NCBI RefSeq assembly: GCF_001949145.1
Contig: NW_019091632.1
Span: 60,001 to 124,000 of the forward strand
Direction: 5' to 3'
Source: Acanthaster planci
Taxonomy: Eukaryota > Echinodermata > Asteroidea > Valvatida > Acanthasteridae
Length of the DNA stretch: 64,000 nucleotides
Part shown: piece by piece, positions 25,889 to 37,895 of the stretch
Layout of the letters: the number at the start of each line of letters is the position of its first letter
Position numbering within the stretch: position 1 is the first letter of the stretch
The notes under the pieces: generated by a model
Told to the model about the DNA's origin: nothing
Databases searched by the model: none
The model's input: only the letters and a program-made list of their open reading frames with translations
Program-made: the position numbers and the translations under genes

Positions 25889-25935
25889 TGAGAAACCTGT
25901 GAAAGCCATGCCTTGGCAACGTGAGGAAATACTTT
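25889..25935 (+). repeat. Dispersed repeat fragment, copy 1
   Basis: The block GAAACCTGTGAAAGCCATGC followed by a diverged CTTGGCAACGTGAGGAAATA matches 28626-28672, where it reads CTCAGCAATGTGTGGAAGTA. The shared stretch is about 45 bases with weaker flanking similarity. No ends are defined. Confidence 0.6.
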
Positions 25936-27251
25936 ATACCTACATGTATGGGTCATTCCTCGCCAATTCAAACACCCTCCCCTGTGACTTGAGTCACCTG
26001 TTTCAGAATTGCTGGGAAAATGATTTCTAAAAATACCTCAACATAGCCCGGTACCAAATAAGGAACCAAATATGGTTTTCTTGTTATAGAGTACTGAAGT
26101 GACTACATGTATGTCACATGCACAATTGCATTGTACTCGTATACCGGTACATGTGTGAAAAAAGCATCACCCCGTACTCCTTTCATTTGCACTGCACTTC
26201 CTGGTTCAAAATGACGTCCCACTTCAGTACTATATAACCCCCAGAAAGTGTGGGTGCAACGTTTGTTGCAAAAAAGTTGGTTCAGTACTTCTGAAATTTT
26301 GTTTGAGAGAAGAACTCAACCTTCATTTTTTTCCTTGAAGTTTGCCATCTTTTCATGGTAAACATATTCCATAGTTACAATGATACCTTTTCTCCAAATT
26401 TAATGAAGTTTGATATATTTCAGTTGGAGGATGGCTCCCCAACTGACATTTCTGAAACCCCCTTTCTGCATGCCAACAGCGACAACGGAGTGCAAAAGGA
26501 CAATGCATGGAAAGTAGTCTGGTCACTGTGATTGTTCACCATTGAGTGTGCGCACTGTGCAGAAGGAGACAGCTACCAGACCCTGTGTACGGCGTATGTG
26601 TGGAAGAACTTTTTTTCATCGCTCACAGGTTTATTCTTTTTTCCCAGCGTTTTCAGAAACATATCGCCAAAAAGACAACATCGAGGACTGTGACAAGATT
26701 AAATAGACCAGTATGCCTGGCTGGTTTTTTGAACTGGCAGTAAATAAGCAGTAAATATTTTATAGAATAAGTTGTTGAGTTTTGAGCAGATATGGTACAT
26801 GTACAGTGGCACTCTGCAGTCTACAACTACCGGTATTTTGTGATAAATACTTCAGTATTAAAGCATTTATCATTAAGGGATAAAAAGACATCAAGGAAGG
26901 AGACGACATTTAACATACTGAAAACTGATGCGCAAACCAAACACTAATATTTGATGTTTATATATTTGGTTTTTGCGGGTTTATTTTAAGTAGGCATAGT
27001 GCTTATTTTATTTGAATCAGACTTCCAATGACTTATATGTCACGGCCTCAATCATGCTCATTTGTAGGCAGTATTAGGGAATTACAAACTTTTGATTAGT
27101 TTTTTACCTTGTTTTGAAGACTGGGTATAACATGGTATTATTCTCAGGTTATAAATATTGCAACACTTGATTGCAAGGCTTAATTATGAATTTACTTCAT
27201 TTTAAATTCAAATGGGCAATCACATTCTATGTACTGGTAGTGTACAATGTA

Positions 27252-27310
27252 TTAACCCTAACCCTTCTCAGTCCTCCAACAGGTGAAGGATTGAGGAGGG
27301 TTAGGGTTAA
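27252..27310 (-). repeat. 59-nt TTAA-bounded palindrome, copy 2 (inverted)
   Basis: TTAA at both ends and 24-nt arms with two mismatches. The loop CCAACAGGTGA is the exact reverse complement of the loop in copies 1 and 3, so this copy is inserted in the other orientation. Length is again exactly 59. Confidence 0.8.
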
Positions 27311-28058
27311 TGAATCAATTTTCGTATAATATTACACAGGAAATCAAATTTTCCACTAAGTTTAAAACTTGTCGAGAAACTTAATTTTTAGCATCGCACA
27401 CATTTTTCCAAATGGAGAAATTACTGTCCATGTGTTAATTAATTTTAATTAGTTAGATCTGTTCGACTTATAATTAGCCATGCAACAGCATCGTGTCAAA
27501 CAAGAGCCGTAGATCAGTGACATAAATGCTGGAAAGTTCACCAGAAATTTTGCAAAGCAAATTGGACAAGTGAGCAATATACTAGGTTTGTGTGGTACTC
27601 CCAAGTGGAACTGCAGTTAGAAAAAAATTGCAATCGGCGGCTCTGCATTTGTGAAAAACTGGGTACCCACCATTGGCAGTTCCACATTCAAAAAGCCAAC
27701 TCAAATAACAAATCTGAGTCCCAGTCACCGCTCAGCACCCGTGAGTGACAACTCCGAACATCGAGTCCGAGTCACCGCCTCTGCCGCGTGTATAGCGTGC
27801 TGTACGTTTTGCAGGGCACCCTTCCACACAACTGTAAAATACCCTTGAACTGTAAAATACCCTTGTGTCTGGATACCAAGCCACATTGGTTATTGCACAC
27901 CCAGCAGAGCTTTGATGGCCAGAAGCCATGAAGCTCGAAGACTGCTTTACATGTGGCTGTGACTTCAACATTGTTGAATTTGCCTGGTACTAGTTACAGT
28001 TACACTGTCCAAAGCTCGCGCTATAGTAGCTGGAAGGCCTGAGATATTCTCCCAAAAG

Positions 28059-28196
28059 ATGGCTGAAAGTGAAAGACCCGAAAGCGGTAACTCTTGGGAG
28101 GAGCATAATGATGAGTACCAGCGGGATCCCGATCGGGCTGACAATGGGCCACCACTGGTGAACGAGGCAGTGAAGGAGACAAAGATCGTTTCATAA
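28059..28196 (+). other. Unassigned 45-codon acidic ORF in intron 2
   Basis: The ATG at 28059 opens 45 codons ending at the stop 28194-28196. The product is strongly acidic and proline-rich (segments such as WEEHNDEYQRDPDRADNG), with a base composition richer in G and C than the surrounding intron. I do not recognise a domain. It may be the decayed first exon of a transposon gene, since acidic N-termini of this kind occur in some, or a chance frame. No splice-compatible partner was found. Confidence 0.25.
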
Positions 28197-28625
28197 ATAC
28201 GGCTTGCTAAGTTCAGAGTGAAGGACAGCTGTTTTGAATGTTTTTATGTTATTTTATTCAAAACAAATGTCAGGCTAAGCTGCGCAGCTCAGACGTGTAG
28301 GCCTTTGTGCGAAAACACACCCACAAAACCAGGTCCTGCGAGGTCATGACGTTTTTTGTTTCCACGGTGGTGTGCAATTGAAAAGGGGTATCTGCGTGGA
28401 CCCACCAACGGTACAAACGTGGACAGTTATGAAACCCACAGAATTGGTCCATATTTTTATCGCACTAATACTATTTAGTCAGAAGTCACAGTGCCACTTT
28501 ACGTGTGTAACTTATTACTCACATGTAGATACCACGTGAGTGTATTGAACTGTATTCGTCATTTTTTCCCCCACCACTCTTGGGGTTGCTCTTTAAATCA
28601 CCTAAGAAAAAAAGGGTGTCGGCCA

Positions 28626-28672
28626 TGAAACCTGTGAAAGCCATGCCTCAGCAATGTGTGGAAGTATCGGAT
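28626..28672 (+). repeat. Dispersed repeat fragment, copy 2
   Basis: Same orientation and about 90% identical to 25889-25935 over the shared core (AAACCTGTGAAAGCCATGCC). Confidence 0.6.
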
Positions 28673-29240
28673 TTATACTGATCTCACTAAGCTTTCAATA
28701 CATGTGTGCACTATTATATCTTGTGTTGTAAAAATAATTGAGTTAGTGATGTCAGGGTTTCTTGCAGACTTCTTGTTTGTGCTTGTCTATTTTCAACCTC
28801 TATTTTGCCAACAGATAGGAAGTGTTGGCAGAATGAATTGAGAGCTTATCTCCCTGTTTTTTCCCCTGTACTTTGACACCATTGTAATTAGCAGTTAATG
28901 TAAACAGTTAGTTCCCCTCCCCACCATACAGGCAGGAGTTTTCAGCATCTGCACACAGCACATTGCCACAGTGAGTGGCACACTGCTATTGTTTATGGTG
29001 AAGCTGGCTCCATTGAGGCACTTGAACACAAAACCAGCACCCCGTTGACCCTTGCCCCAAATCTCCCTTTGAATATTGCAAGGAACTTTCTTGATTACCC
29101 TAAAATGCCCCACCTCGAAGGCAACCAGTGTTACGCATGTGGGTAATTCCACGGTCAGTCTCATTACGCTTTTCTGTGTCATTTCTTTATCTCTGTGCTG
29201 TTACCGGTAGTTTATACACTAATCTAAACTAAGCACCCAA

Positions 29241-29329
29241 NNNNNNNNNNNNNNNNNNNNNNNNNNNNNNNNNNNNNNNNNNNNNNNNNNNNNNNNNNNN
29301 NNNNNNNNNNNNNNNNNNNNNNNNNNNNN
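29241..29329. other. Assembly gap (89 N)
   Basis: A run of 89 undetermined bases within intron 2. The true size is unknown. No receptor exon needs to be placed here because exons 2 and 3 join in phase. Confidence 0.99.
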
Positions 29330-30097
29330 ATTTGAAATGTTGCAGGCTATGTACTGTGAACGTCTTGACACTGTAAAAATGGTCAGTCACATTAGGTCTC
29401 CCCTGCCCTCCCAAAATAATTCTTCTGATTAGATGCCGCTTAAAAAGAGGCTTGGTAGGTCCGAAATTTTTTAATTTGGGAGGGGTCAACTCTCTTGTGC
29501 TGATTGAATAGCATGAATGGGGACGAACGACACCAAAAATTGCCACAAAAACTTGCCTTACACCACACTAAAGCTTCAATAAGTACATTCACACATGACT
29601 TTAATAAAGGGTGCAACCAGATCTCGTGAAAACATCTCTGCCTTTGTACAAAGTGATACCAGTAGAATCCAATAAAGAAGTTTCGTATCTGGTTACTTTC
29701 ATATGTTAGCTACAATGTGGAAGTGGAAGAAAGGTTGTGACACCAATTTTATTGTTTTGTGTCTTGTCCCCGTTTGCTTGGAATTACCCAAACGGTGTAT
29801 GTAAATGTGCATATTGATTTAGTGAACATGAATTTCAGTTGAAGGGCATCATCACCCAAGTGAAATGATGGTTACGGGGCTGACACATTTGAAGAGATTG
29901 GGGTCAATATCCAGTACAGGTACACATATAATACTTGTACTGTACTTGCACCTAACCCCCTTCCCAAACAACTACTGGTAGTTAACAATTAACAAAGACC
30001 CATTTTAAGATCTAGGTTGTGGATTGTTAGACCAAAAATATTGCATTATCAACCGGCCACTTTAAATTGATGAGTTCCTCTTATCTTCTGTTCGCAG

Positions 30098-30242
30098 ATG
30101 TACCCAGATACACTGTTGTTCAGCTGCCGGACACCATCCAGAGGGGGGGAGTCCTGAGGTTGGAATGCTCATCGGAGGGGGCCATTCCCGTTACAGAGGC
30201 GATCTGGAGGCTCGGGAAGGTCGTGATTTTGCCAGATCAAAG
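30098..30242 (+). CDS. PRTG-like: Exon 3: first half of Ig2
   Basis: Acceptor TTCGCAG|AT at 30097/30098; donor CAAAG|GTGGGA at 30242/30243. The exon covers residues 121-168 and two bases of codon 169. It carries VPRYTVVQLPDTIQRGG, the B-strand Cys144 in LRLECSS and the core Trp157 in AIWRLGK, ending VVILPDQ. The phase-2 donor completes an arginine with the first base of exon 4, splitting Ig2 just after the C/D strands. The donor (GTGGGA) is weaker than others in the gene but is the only in-phase GT before a stop. Confidence 0.88.
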
Positions 30243-31171
30243 GTGGGACGACTCTTGCAACACTCTTGGGAATCCTGTGCATGCACGCACATGTGCAGGA
30301 TCATCAATCACCCTCTCAAAAATTGTGTTACAAGGTCATGCCAGCAGTGCGCCACACTTCGTTAATTAATGTCAATTAAGGCCCCCCTCCTCTCTCCTTT
30401 CTCTCCCTCCCTTGAGCGGAAAACAATCAATTGCTCAGTCCTGCTCACACTGGTCAAACAAATTGTTGTGATGAGAAATGTGTCAGTTGAATTTGCATGC
30501 TTGCAACTGTACTGTGCAGGCCACTGGGCTTTCAACCCATCAAATTTGCTGACAGCTTGGTTCAGTACAGATTGTGACCGTACATCTGGAGCAATCTACC
30601 TGTGACACAATTTCATTTTATGGTGTGGAGTTACGTGTATCTCCAATGAGAATTGGCACCTGTAGTGGGCTGCACAGTGCTCCTCGCATTCATACTTGAT
30701 CTGTCCTTTCATTTTGTTAAAATGTGGGTTAATGAGGTTAATGTACACAAACACTCAGGCTCCAGTTTCTCTGACTTATCTCGGCTAATTTCTGTTAAGC
30801 TTTGTGAAGGACCAGTTTTTATCAGCAAGATATAAAGACTTGGGCTGCTGGCTTGACTTCTCCCGAGTGAGCCGTCCTAAAAACCAGTCCAATAAGGCGC
30901 ATATGACCGAATGGCAGCATAGGTCAACTGTGTGGCCAAGATAAGTCAAAGCAAATTCACCAAGCTAGATTGTCAGATTCTGTTGATTTGCACTCACACC
31001 AAAGGTTCAAAGTGACATCAACATTACAAATAGTTTGGTTTCCATTCGCAAAAACTTAGAATCTCAAGAAAAGTCCATATGAAAATAAGCTGAAAGCACA
31101 GTTCCTTGTTACTGCTTCTAACTATGGTTTTTGTCCTTCCTTATCTGCTCATTTTGGTTTTTAAAATCTAG
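30243..31171 (+). other. Intron 3 (929 bp, phase 2)
   Basis: Bounded by GTGGGA and TTTTTAAAATCTAG. No repeat or coding signal was recognised in it apart from purine/pyrimidine-rich patches near 30380-30410. Confidence 0.8.
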
Positions 31172-31440
31172 GAGAACTATTTTGCCAAGTGGAGTTCTTC
31201 AAGTGTCTGACGTGGTTGCAAGTGATGCTGGTAACTACCGTTGCTTGACGCAGAATGTCGCTAATCGTCGGATCAAGAGCCCAGCCTTCAGTGTGCTGGT
31301 GCAGGAGCCCCCAGACAGCCCGAGCAGGGACCCGGTCATTGTGGCAGGGCCTCAGGCCCAGTGGGTCCTGGAAGGGGAGATGGCTCTCTTTGAGTGCTTT
31401 GCTAACGGGGACTCATTACGAGTGACATGGACCCGAGAAG
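31172..31440 (+). CDS. PRTG-like: Exon 4: second half of Ig2 and first half of Ig3
   Basis: Acceptor AAATCTAG|GAG at 31171/31172; donor GAAG|GTAGGC at 31440/31441. Residues 169-258 plus one base. The Ig2 half shows ILPSGVLQVSDV and DAGNYRC with Cys193, then a linker EPPDSPSRDP. The Ig3 half shows VLEGEMALFEC (Cys244) and VTWTRE (Trp255). The exon ends in phase 1, so Ig2 and Ig3 are each split by an intron while sharing this exon, a layout seen in DCC-type genes. Confidence 0.9.
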
Positions 31441-31506
31441 GTAGGCTTTCACACTTTAAACGAAGACGCTGGCTGGTTGGGGGACAGCACACTGTGAGAG
31501 GGCCAG

Positions 31507-31575
31507 GCATATGTATTTGAATGGATAGAGAACCTGCACAGTGTTCAGAAGGTTACTGGTTCAAATCCTGGCACA
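31507..31575 (+). repeat. tRNA-derived SINE head (candidate)
   Basis: The stretch carries an A-box-like AATGGATAGAG (about 31520-31530) and, 28 bases later, a B box GGTTCAAATCC at 31558-31568, the spacing and order of an internal RNA polymerase III promoter. The cloverleaf is degenerate and a non-tRNA body follows (GTTGTGTTCTTAGTTCCCAC), so a SINE is more likely than a functional tRNA. Confidence 0.5.
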
Positions 31576-34500
31576 GTTGTGTTCTTAGTTCCCACTGTAA
31601 ATTGTATTTGGAGATTTGGGACTCTGTTTTTCAAACATGTTTGATACGTGACCATTTTCAAGGTGCTTGTATTCTGGTTTGCAAAGCCCAGGTCAGACGT
31701 GTTGGCATCGACAGTGCAGTACAAGTAGATGTTTCCTTTGCATTCAGAAATAGTTCTTGTAACGAATTCCCCGGGTTGCTCAGAGAATGAAAGAAAAAAG
31801 TGGGGCAGGGGCATGTTTAACCTCCTCACACTGCAGTGGTTCATTGTGGGGTGTGTACCCTAAGAAAGCAGTGACTTTGCTTCATGCCGTTCCAGAAGCC
31901 CACATTTTTGTGATCGCCTGTTGTCTGTAATTCATTGAAAGTACAGCAACCTTGCCTGCGAGCATCTTTGAACAATGCATTGTAGGGTTTAAATTCAGAA
32001 TAGTGGTCTGGACGAACTGAAAGGTGCCGTATGAGGAACAAGGCCTATGTAGGTTGGGTCGTCTCCTTGGGGACTTGGCAGCATTAGCAGCTGTTAATGA
32101 AAGAATGTACAAAGCAGAAGGAGGAACTGTGCAAACTCCAAACAACTGTGATGTCGAGGTCAAATCTGGGCAAGTGGCAGTCGTTCATGTACATACATGT
32201 CTACCCAGGAAGGTGCCCAATATTAATGATAGCGGTATGTGTCGGTTGCTCATGATACAAAATTGACAAAAACCCAGTGATTGTACGCTTCAATCAACTG
32301 TTATTTTTTTAGTGTACGTGTGTGTCTGTCCATGAAATTTATGCAAATTTTAAGCTCAGCGTATTTTGACAAGATTAGCAATTCACAGCACAAGTGACAC
32401 CAGGCCACTTCCTACATGTGCTCAGAGCAGTCCCTTGTCTCCTCAACTTAATGGTCTTTTTTATGCCCACATGGTCAAACTCAACATTATTCCCCTGCCA
32501 ACAGAAATTGACTTCAATTGCGCTCATATAAAAAGAAAGGACAAAGTGCAGAGCTTTGCGCAACAGGAATATGTTTTGGTATGCAAAAATGGATGTTTGT
32601 CCCACAATGCACTTTGAAAAGGTGGCTGTCCCCCTGGTAGCATCTTGATGGTTCAAGGTATTGTGTAGCATTCTTCTCAGCACATGGGCCAAAAAAACAA
32701 AATTTGCCCTCCAGTCAGTGTGCAGTGATGCTATCTACTTTGGGTACCATCACTTGTGAACACCCAACCATCTCCCTAGGGTAGAGTTGTTCTTTTACAA
32801 TGTTGTTGGCAATTAGGCAGTGAACTGCGCAGTTGTCCTTGTCATAATTTTCAAGGTGATCAGGTGTGCGGCCTGCAAACTGTGTCAGGTACGGTTATTG
32901 ACCTCCCTGTCCCCTCTTGTTTCTTGCACTTCGGTCACCGCGGGATATGAAAAAGTTGATGCATCCCCCCTGTGTTTACTGTACACTTTTGTCCTCCCTT
33001 GCTTTCTGTTTGTTTATGAAATTACTGAGGTCATTTTATAAAATGAAGCAGGTACTTAGTAGGTGCTTCCGTTCGGTCCTGCTCTTGCAGTTGCTGTGCA
33101 AGCCACTATTGTATTGCCAAGGTCAGTTTTGAGTACGTGAACCATCACCACAGATTCTATCACAGTAGCCAGTTCTTCAGACCAACTGTGTAATCCTCAA
33201 GGTTGTCCCTCCACTGTCTTGGCAGTCACATGGATCCAGGGGCATTTCCATCACAAACTGCTGGGAGCAGCTAACAATGGATTATACCAGCAACCCTTTT
33301 TTTTTAATCCCAGCTCACTTTACGCTTCCTCACTGAAAATCACTTAACATTTCAATTTGTTCCTCTGTGGAAGAATCCAGTGGTGCTTTCTTTGCATTTT
33401 GAGGGATGAGCATTCAGCCCATGTACGTAGCTTGATAGTTACTGGTACTGCACCTTCCCAAATCTTTTTAAGATCCAATAAAACCTGGTGGATTTTGAAG
33501 AACTAGGGACTTCACCAATAGGGTTAAAGTCTTAAGTTGAAGACCTTTTTCTAACGCCCTTTTTGCTTATCTTCAGAACGTGATTTGCTGGTACCTGTAC
33601 ATGTACTTACATGTACTTTAGATAAGCATGAAACACATTGCTTACAAATATGTAGAGGCTTGTTCTATTATGCTATTGTTTTGATAAACATGCGACGGGA
33701 CATTAAATTGTTCATGTAATTTTTTTCTGCATATGGCCAGTTTGTTGGAGAAAGGGGCACCAACCATTCAGGTAGGGGAAAAAACGGTGCTTGCATGTAC
33801 ATGTGTGCTGCAAGTGGCCAAAGAGGTCTTTGACTTGCCTGTGTGGGAACGCCACCGTGTAGCCTGTGCTAAAATTGGATTGTGGGGTCAAACTTCTGGT
33901 CCCCCAGCTGGAAGTGAGGGTAGACAGGAGACAGAGATGTGAAGGTGTGCTGTTATGCATACTGGCATATGTACATGTAGATGCTGGCACATGTGAGAAG
34001 GTTTCTCCTGGACACAGTGCCAGCTGTTGATGAACGCTCACCTACTGGAAAGACATTCGGAAATATCATTTGGCAAGATTTTTGTTTTTTTTTTGTGATG
34101 TTTAAACAATTTTCGAGAGGGGACACAGGGTTCATGAGAATTGAGATAGCGGTAGGACAAGCTGTTCACATATACTGCAGCCTCCCTCCTGTAATAATTT
34201 CAGTTACTGTCTCTTCACGGTAAGATTTTAATTGGGAAGTGAAAAAAAATCTTTTTGTCACAAATCCTGTAAAATGTGTGAAAGAAGTGTGGAAATTCTT
34301 TTAGAAAAATGATACTTGTACAAAAATGATTGAGAAAGAATTTCAGGTGTACATCCATCCCTCTTTGTGCGGCATTTTTTGGGGACCACTGTCCCAACTC
34401 TCAGAACACCTGCCAGTTGAAATGCAATCCCAGCAGGTCAAATGGAAGGGTGTGTTTGGTCTAATCTGCATTGGACTATCAGCATTTAGGAGGGCTCAGG

Positions 34501-35164
34501 GTAAATTAATATCTATGAAGCTGTCAGGATTTTCGGCTTCACTTGTCCGTGCACAGAACTGCCCTTCTGTGAGGTTCTGTTCTGTCTCCCGGGAAAACTT
34601 TTCCGGGGAGCAGAAAGTCAGATTGGATGAGAAATGACCCGCCGTGAATGATTTAGCTTGGCTCATTTCACATGCGGCTCTTTAGCAGTCGTAACTATGG
34701 ATTGTGAAGTTTAAAATTTGCCTCTGAAAGACACTGTTCATTTTGAAGGTTTCGTTATTCCTATTGTGAAACCTCAGTTTTCTCATTGAAAACATTCCTG
34801 AGAATGGGTTGCTCATTTTTACTCACCTTGCACTGTAATGTATCACCCTGTAAGTAAAGGACATCTGGGCCAGCAAAATATGGAAAAAAAATCCAGCATT
34901 TTTGGGAGTACAAATCAATGTAACGTTGAGGCGTTCTTCCTGGAATGGCATCACAGGTTGATCATAACTATTTAAATTTGGCATTAGCATATAAACACTA
35001 AAAGCACCAAAATACATGTATGTGTACCCTTTGAAATAACAAAGCAAAAATGGAAACTGAGATACCAGTACATCAATAACTTAACCCAAATTGGCCAGTT
35101 TGCCCATTTGCTGACTAAGTGGTGACTGTCCCATCGCCCCTGCAGGGGCTTCAACACCATATTC

Positions 35165-35220
35165 ACGTACACGTACATGTACATGTACTAGCACGTGGTG
35201 ATATCACATGTACATGTACA
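35165..35220. repeat. Double acatgtac palindrome cluster
   Basis: Two tracts, 35165-35189 and 35206-35220, of overlapping ACATGTAC units separated by a GCACGTGG segment in intron 4. Confidence 0.75.
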
Positions 35221-36282
35221 GAAGAGATACTGGTTCTCTGTACATCGCACAGGTATGTAGGTCGTTTTTCATCTGTCAGGACATTGCCCTTGAGTTCGGA
35301 GCTTGCCCTAGCCTGACCTAGAACACGGAAGCCAGTGCCAGGGGTATTCAGATTGATGAATCGGGCAGGCATGCCTGCATGTACTAATGATGTGCTTGTG
35401 GATAGTGAATACATAATGCTACTGCGATATACGGTACATACATATACGTGTACAGATTTTTGTACCTGTGTTTTATGTGAAAGGGCTGCCGGGGCCTGTA
35501 GTCCGTTGCCCTGGTTATGAAAGGTTATACAATCAAATGAGTAGTCCTATCAAAGCGGATTTTTCACTTACATAATTTGTACCACAGGGCTAGGTTACAC
35601 ATGTACAGGTACATGGATATGTACCAGTACATTGTTCAGACACTTGCACATGTACAGAGTCCGAAAAGGATTTGCATTTTGGAGGTTCCCCATGATTGCG
35701 TAACCTTCTTGTCCCTTTTTTGTGATGATGTAACTGTTGCTCATTTTCCCAAATGTTTCCTCCGAGGATCATTCCGGGAATTCCTGCTCTTACTCTGGCC
35801 AGAAGCAATGGCCCACCTGGGGCTAGCTACTCGTAAATGCATTATCCTATGGCATTGTGTAGGTGGGCATGTACATGTATTTAGCCTGCTGGCTTCCATT
35901 TACACCAAATCTCAAAAGAGAGGAAGAAAGCTATGAGTCTGACAGTCATCTCGAGGTACTGTTGAATCCAATTTCATATACGATCATTTTTGCATGTGTG
36001 TATCACCCCTTCAAGCATTTCTCCCTCACCCCCTCCCCCCAGAAAAAATAAAGAGGTAAAAGATGTGACAGATGACTGACTTTTTTTTGCCATGAGAATA
36101 TACATGTAGTAACAACAGTAATTGATGCGTCTGACATGTTCACATAATCTTAATGTGCTGACAGGATTATGCCACAGTTTATCCCTTGAGTCCCCTTTTA
36201 AAGCTCTCCAGGTCTGTCGTCCCTGGCAGTGTACCAGAAGAACCTTGTGTGGTCAGTGTTTTGCATGGAAATGTCAACTGTA

Positions 36283-36341
36283 TTAACCCTAACCCTCCTC
36301 AATCCTTCACCTGTTGGAGGACTGAGGAGTGTTAGGGTTAA
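36283..36341 (+). repeat. 59-nt TTAA-bounded palindrome, copy 3
   Basis: TTAA at both ends, 24-nt arms with two mismatches, and the same 11-nt loop TCACCTGTTGG as copy 1. It lies 640 bp upstream of the TTAA-flanked THAP element. Confidence 0.8.
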
Positions 36342-37471
36342 GAAGTTAAAAAAAAAAAAATCATGTGCAACCCTGCCCTACTTCTTTGTGGAGGTTGCCT
36401 GGATTATTTTATTACCACTGGAAATGATATGGAAAAAAAGCTACTAATTCATTTGAAAATTAGAGATTGATAAATCAGAACTTCCAGCTTGAGGCTCTGT
36501 TAGTCACTTTCCACATCACGGCAGCAGCCGAGCAATCTTCAAACATGTTTTCATCATGTATGCACGTGTACATGTAGTCATATCCCACATGGCCAAGGCC
36601 ACAAAATTGCACCCCTGGAAATGGTTCTGGTTTGGAGTTCTTATCAAGCGGGATGTTAAACATGTTCATCTATTTAGTCATCCAAAAGGCCTTAAACTTT
36701 GCCCTTGGGGTCCCTCGAAACTTTAAGAATCAGACAAGCCCAACTTCTAACTGAAGGTCAAAGATTGCCCATACATGCTTGTTCTGTACCATGTGCCAGT
36801 GCACCTGGGATTTTTAGTGGTGAACCAGTATGCTTACGCTGTTCCAATGCAGCAGTGACTCGAGTCCTCTGCCTCCAGGGCTGGGGATGTATAAATGCAC
36901 ATGCAGTGACAATACCCACTCATGTGAACTGAGTGCTCGGATGCCATATTGGCTTGAAGTCATTGAAGCCTCACAAAGAATGTTAAAGGGGATGGGCCAA
37001 GTAGGGTTAAATTGACGTTATATGATAGTTTTCAACCGTCTTATATACAATAAGTTGGATAAACCCCTCTTTTATGTCATTAAATCAGCAAAAATTGGCA
37101 TTTTCTGTGTGCTTTTTTTCGGTATCTGCTTGGGCTCTTCGCAAATACTTATCGAAATCAGGTAATGAGGGCAGCAGACAAATCTTGGCAAAAATGTGAC
37201 GTCATTGGATGGACTCGACTTTCCAGACAAGAATGCATAGTTCCAGCAACACAGTTGATGGGTCCGCACAAGAATAATGTTCTCTGCTCTGGCGCGTAGT
37301 CGGGTACGTAACTCATACATGTCAAGTCAACCACATTTGGTCTTGTTTCCCTATGCTCTTCCCTTAACATAGGGCAGAGCTATTGGGCAACTAACTTGAC
37401 GCGTCACGTTCGTTTTGCTTCGCGTTGTACATGTGTGATAATTTCTATAGTGAATTCTGAATTTTGAAAGA

Positions 37472-37574
37472 ATGCCAATAAACTGTGTTGTCGGTGGCTG
37501 TTGTCGCAATCAAAATAATTCCCCGGAGAGCAGCTTTTGTAGATTCCCAAGCGACTTCACACCAGCGATTGTAG
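37472..37574 (+). pseudogene. THAP zinc-finger exon of the TTAA element
   Basis: The ATG at 37472 opens MPINCVVGGCCRNQ followed by a CRFP motif; 34 codons plus one base run to a candidate donor ATTGTAG|GTTAGA. This matches the start of a THAP C2CH finger: an early cysteine pair, then about 15 residues, then the hydrophobic-FP motif. The later conserved Trp, Cys and His would lie in another exon that I cannot identify here, so it is treated as a remnant. It sits within the transposon termini, which supports a transposase origin over a host gene. Confidence 0.6.
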
Positions 37575-37895
37575 GTTAGATTTGTGGATAACACACAATC
37601 AAATGTAAATGATGTAAAATGGGACTATATTGCAGTGGCGCACGTGGACTATATTCGGGTGCAAATAATGCTGAACAGTCGTCATGCATACGCGTCAATG
37701 TCAAGCAAGTGACTCATAGTGCACGATGAGAAAAATTGTCAGAATGGAACAACAACTTTGACAAAGCTTAGGCTAGCCTATAACAATGGACAAAAAACTA
37801 CTTCTAGACAACTATCGAATAGCCAATGGTAGGACAATTACGTCTTTTCAGAAAGACAAATATTTACAATGGTACAGGAAAAATAAAATTATGAC

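Larger units (their letters stand above)
3391..30097 (+). other. Intron 2 (26.7 kb, phase 1) with many repeats and an assembly gap
   Basis: Donor GTAAGT at 3391 and acceptor TTCGCAG ending at 30097 bound a very long intron. I find no defensible host exon inside. Listed separately are a TAGGGCTG-ended element (about 7815-8286), a PIF/Harbinger element (10034-10863), clusters of acatgtac palindromes (mainly 13-26 kb), a 64-bp-period duplication (18519-18632), a 27-base T run (about 19963-19990), a 59-nt TTAA palindrome (27252-27310), a pair of dispersed fragments (25889 and 28626), a short acidic ORF (28059-28196) and the gap at 29241-29329. A missing exon in the gap is unlikely because exons 2 and 3 join in phase. 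Confidence 0.7.

Noticed and set aside
31507-31575. Functional tRNA gene
   Set aside because: Boxes are present but the arms do not form a convincing cloverleaf and no terminator run follows; a SINE head is a better fit.
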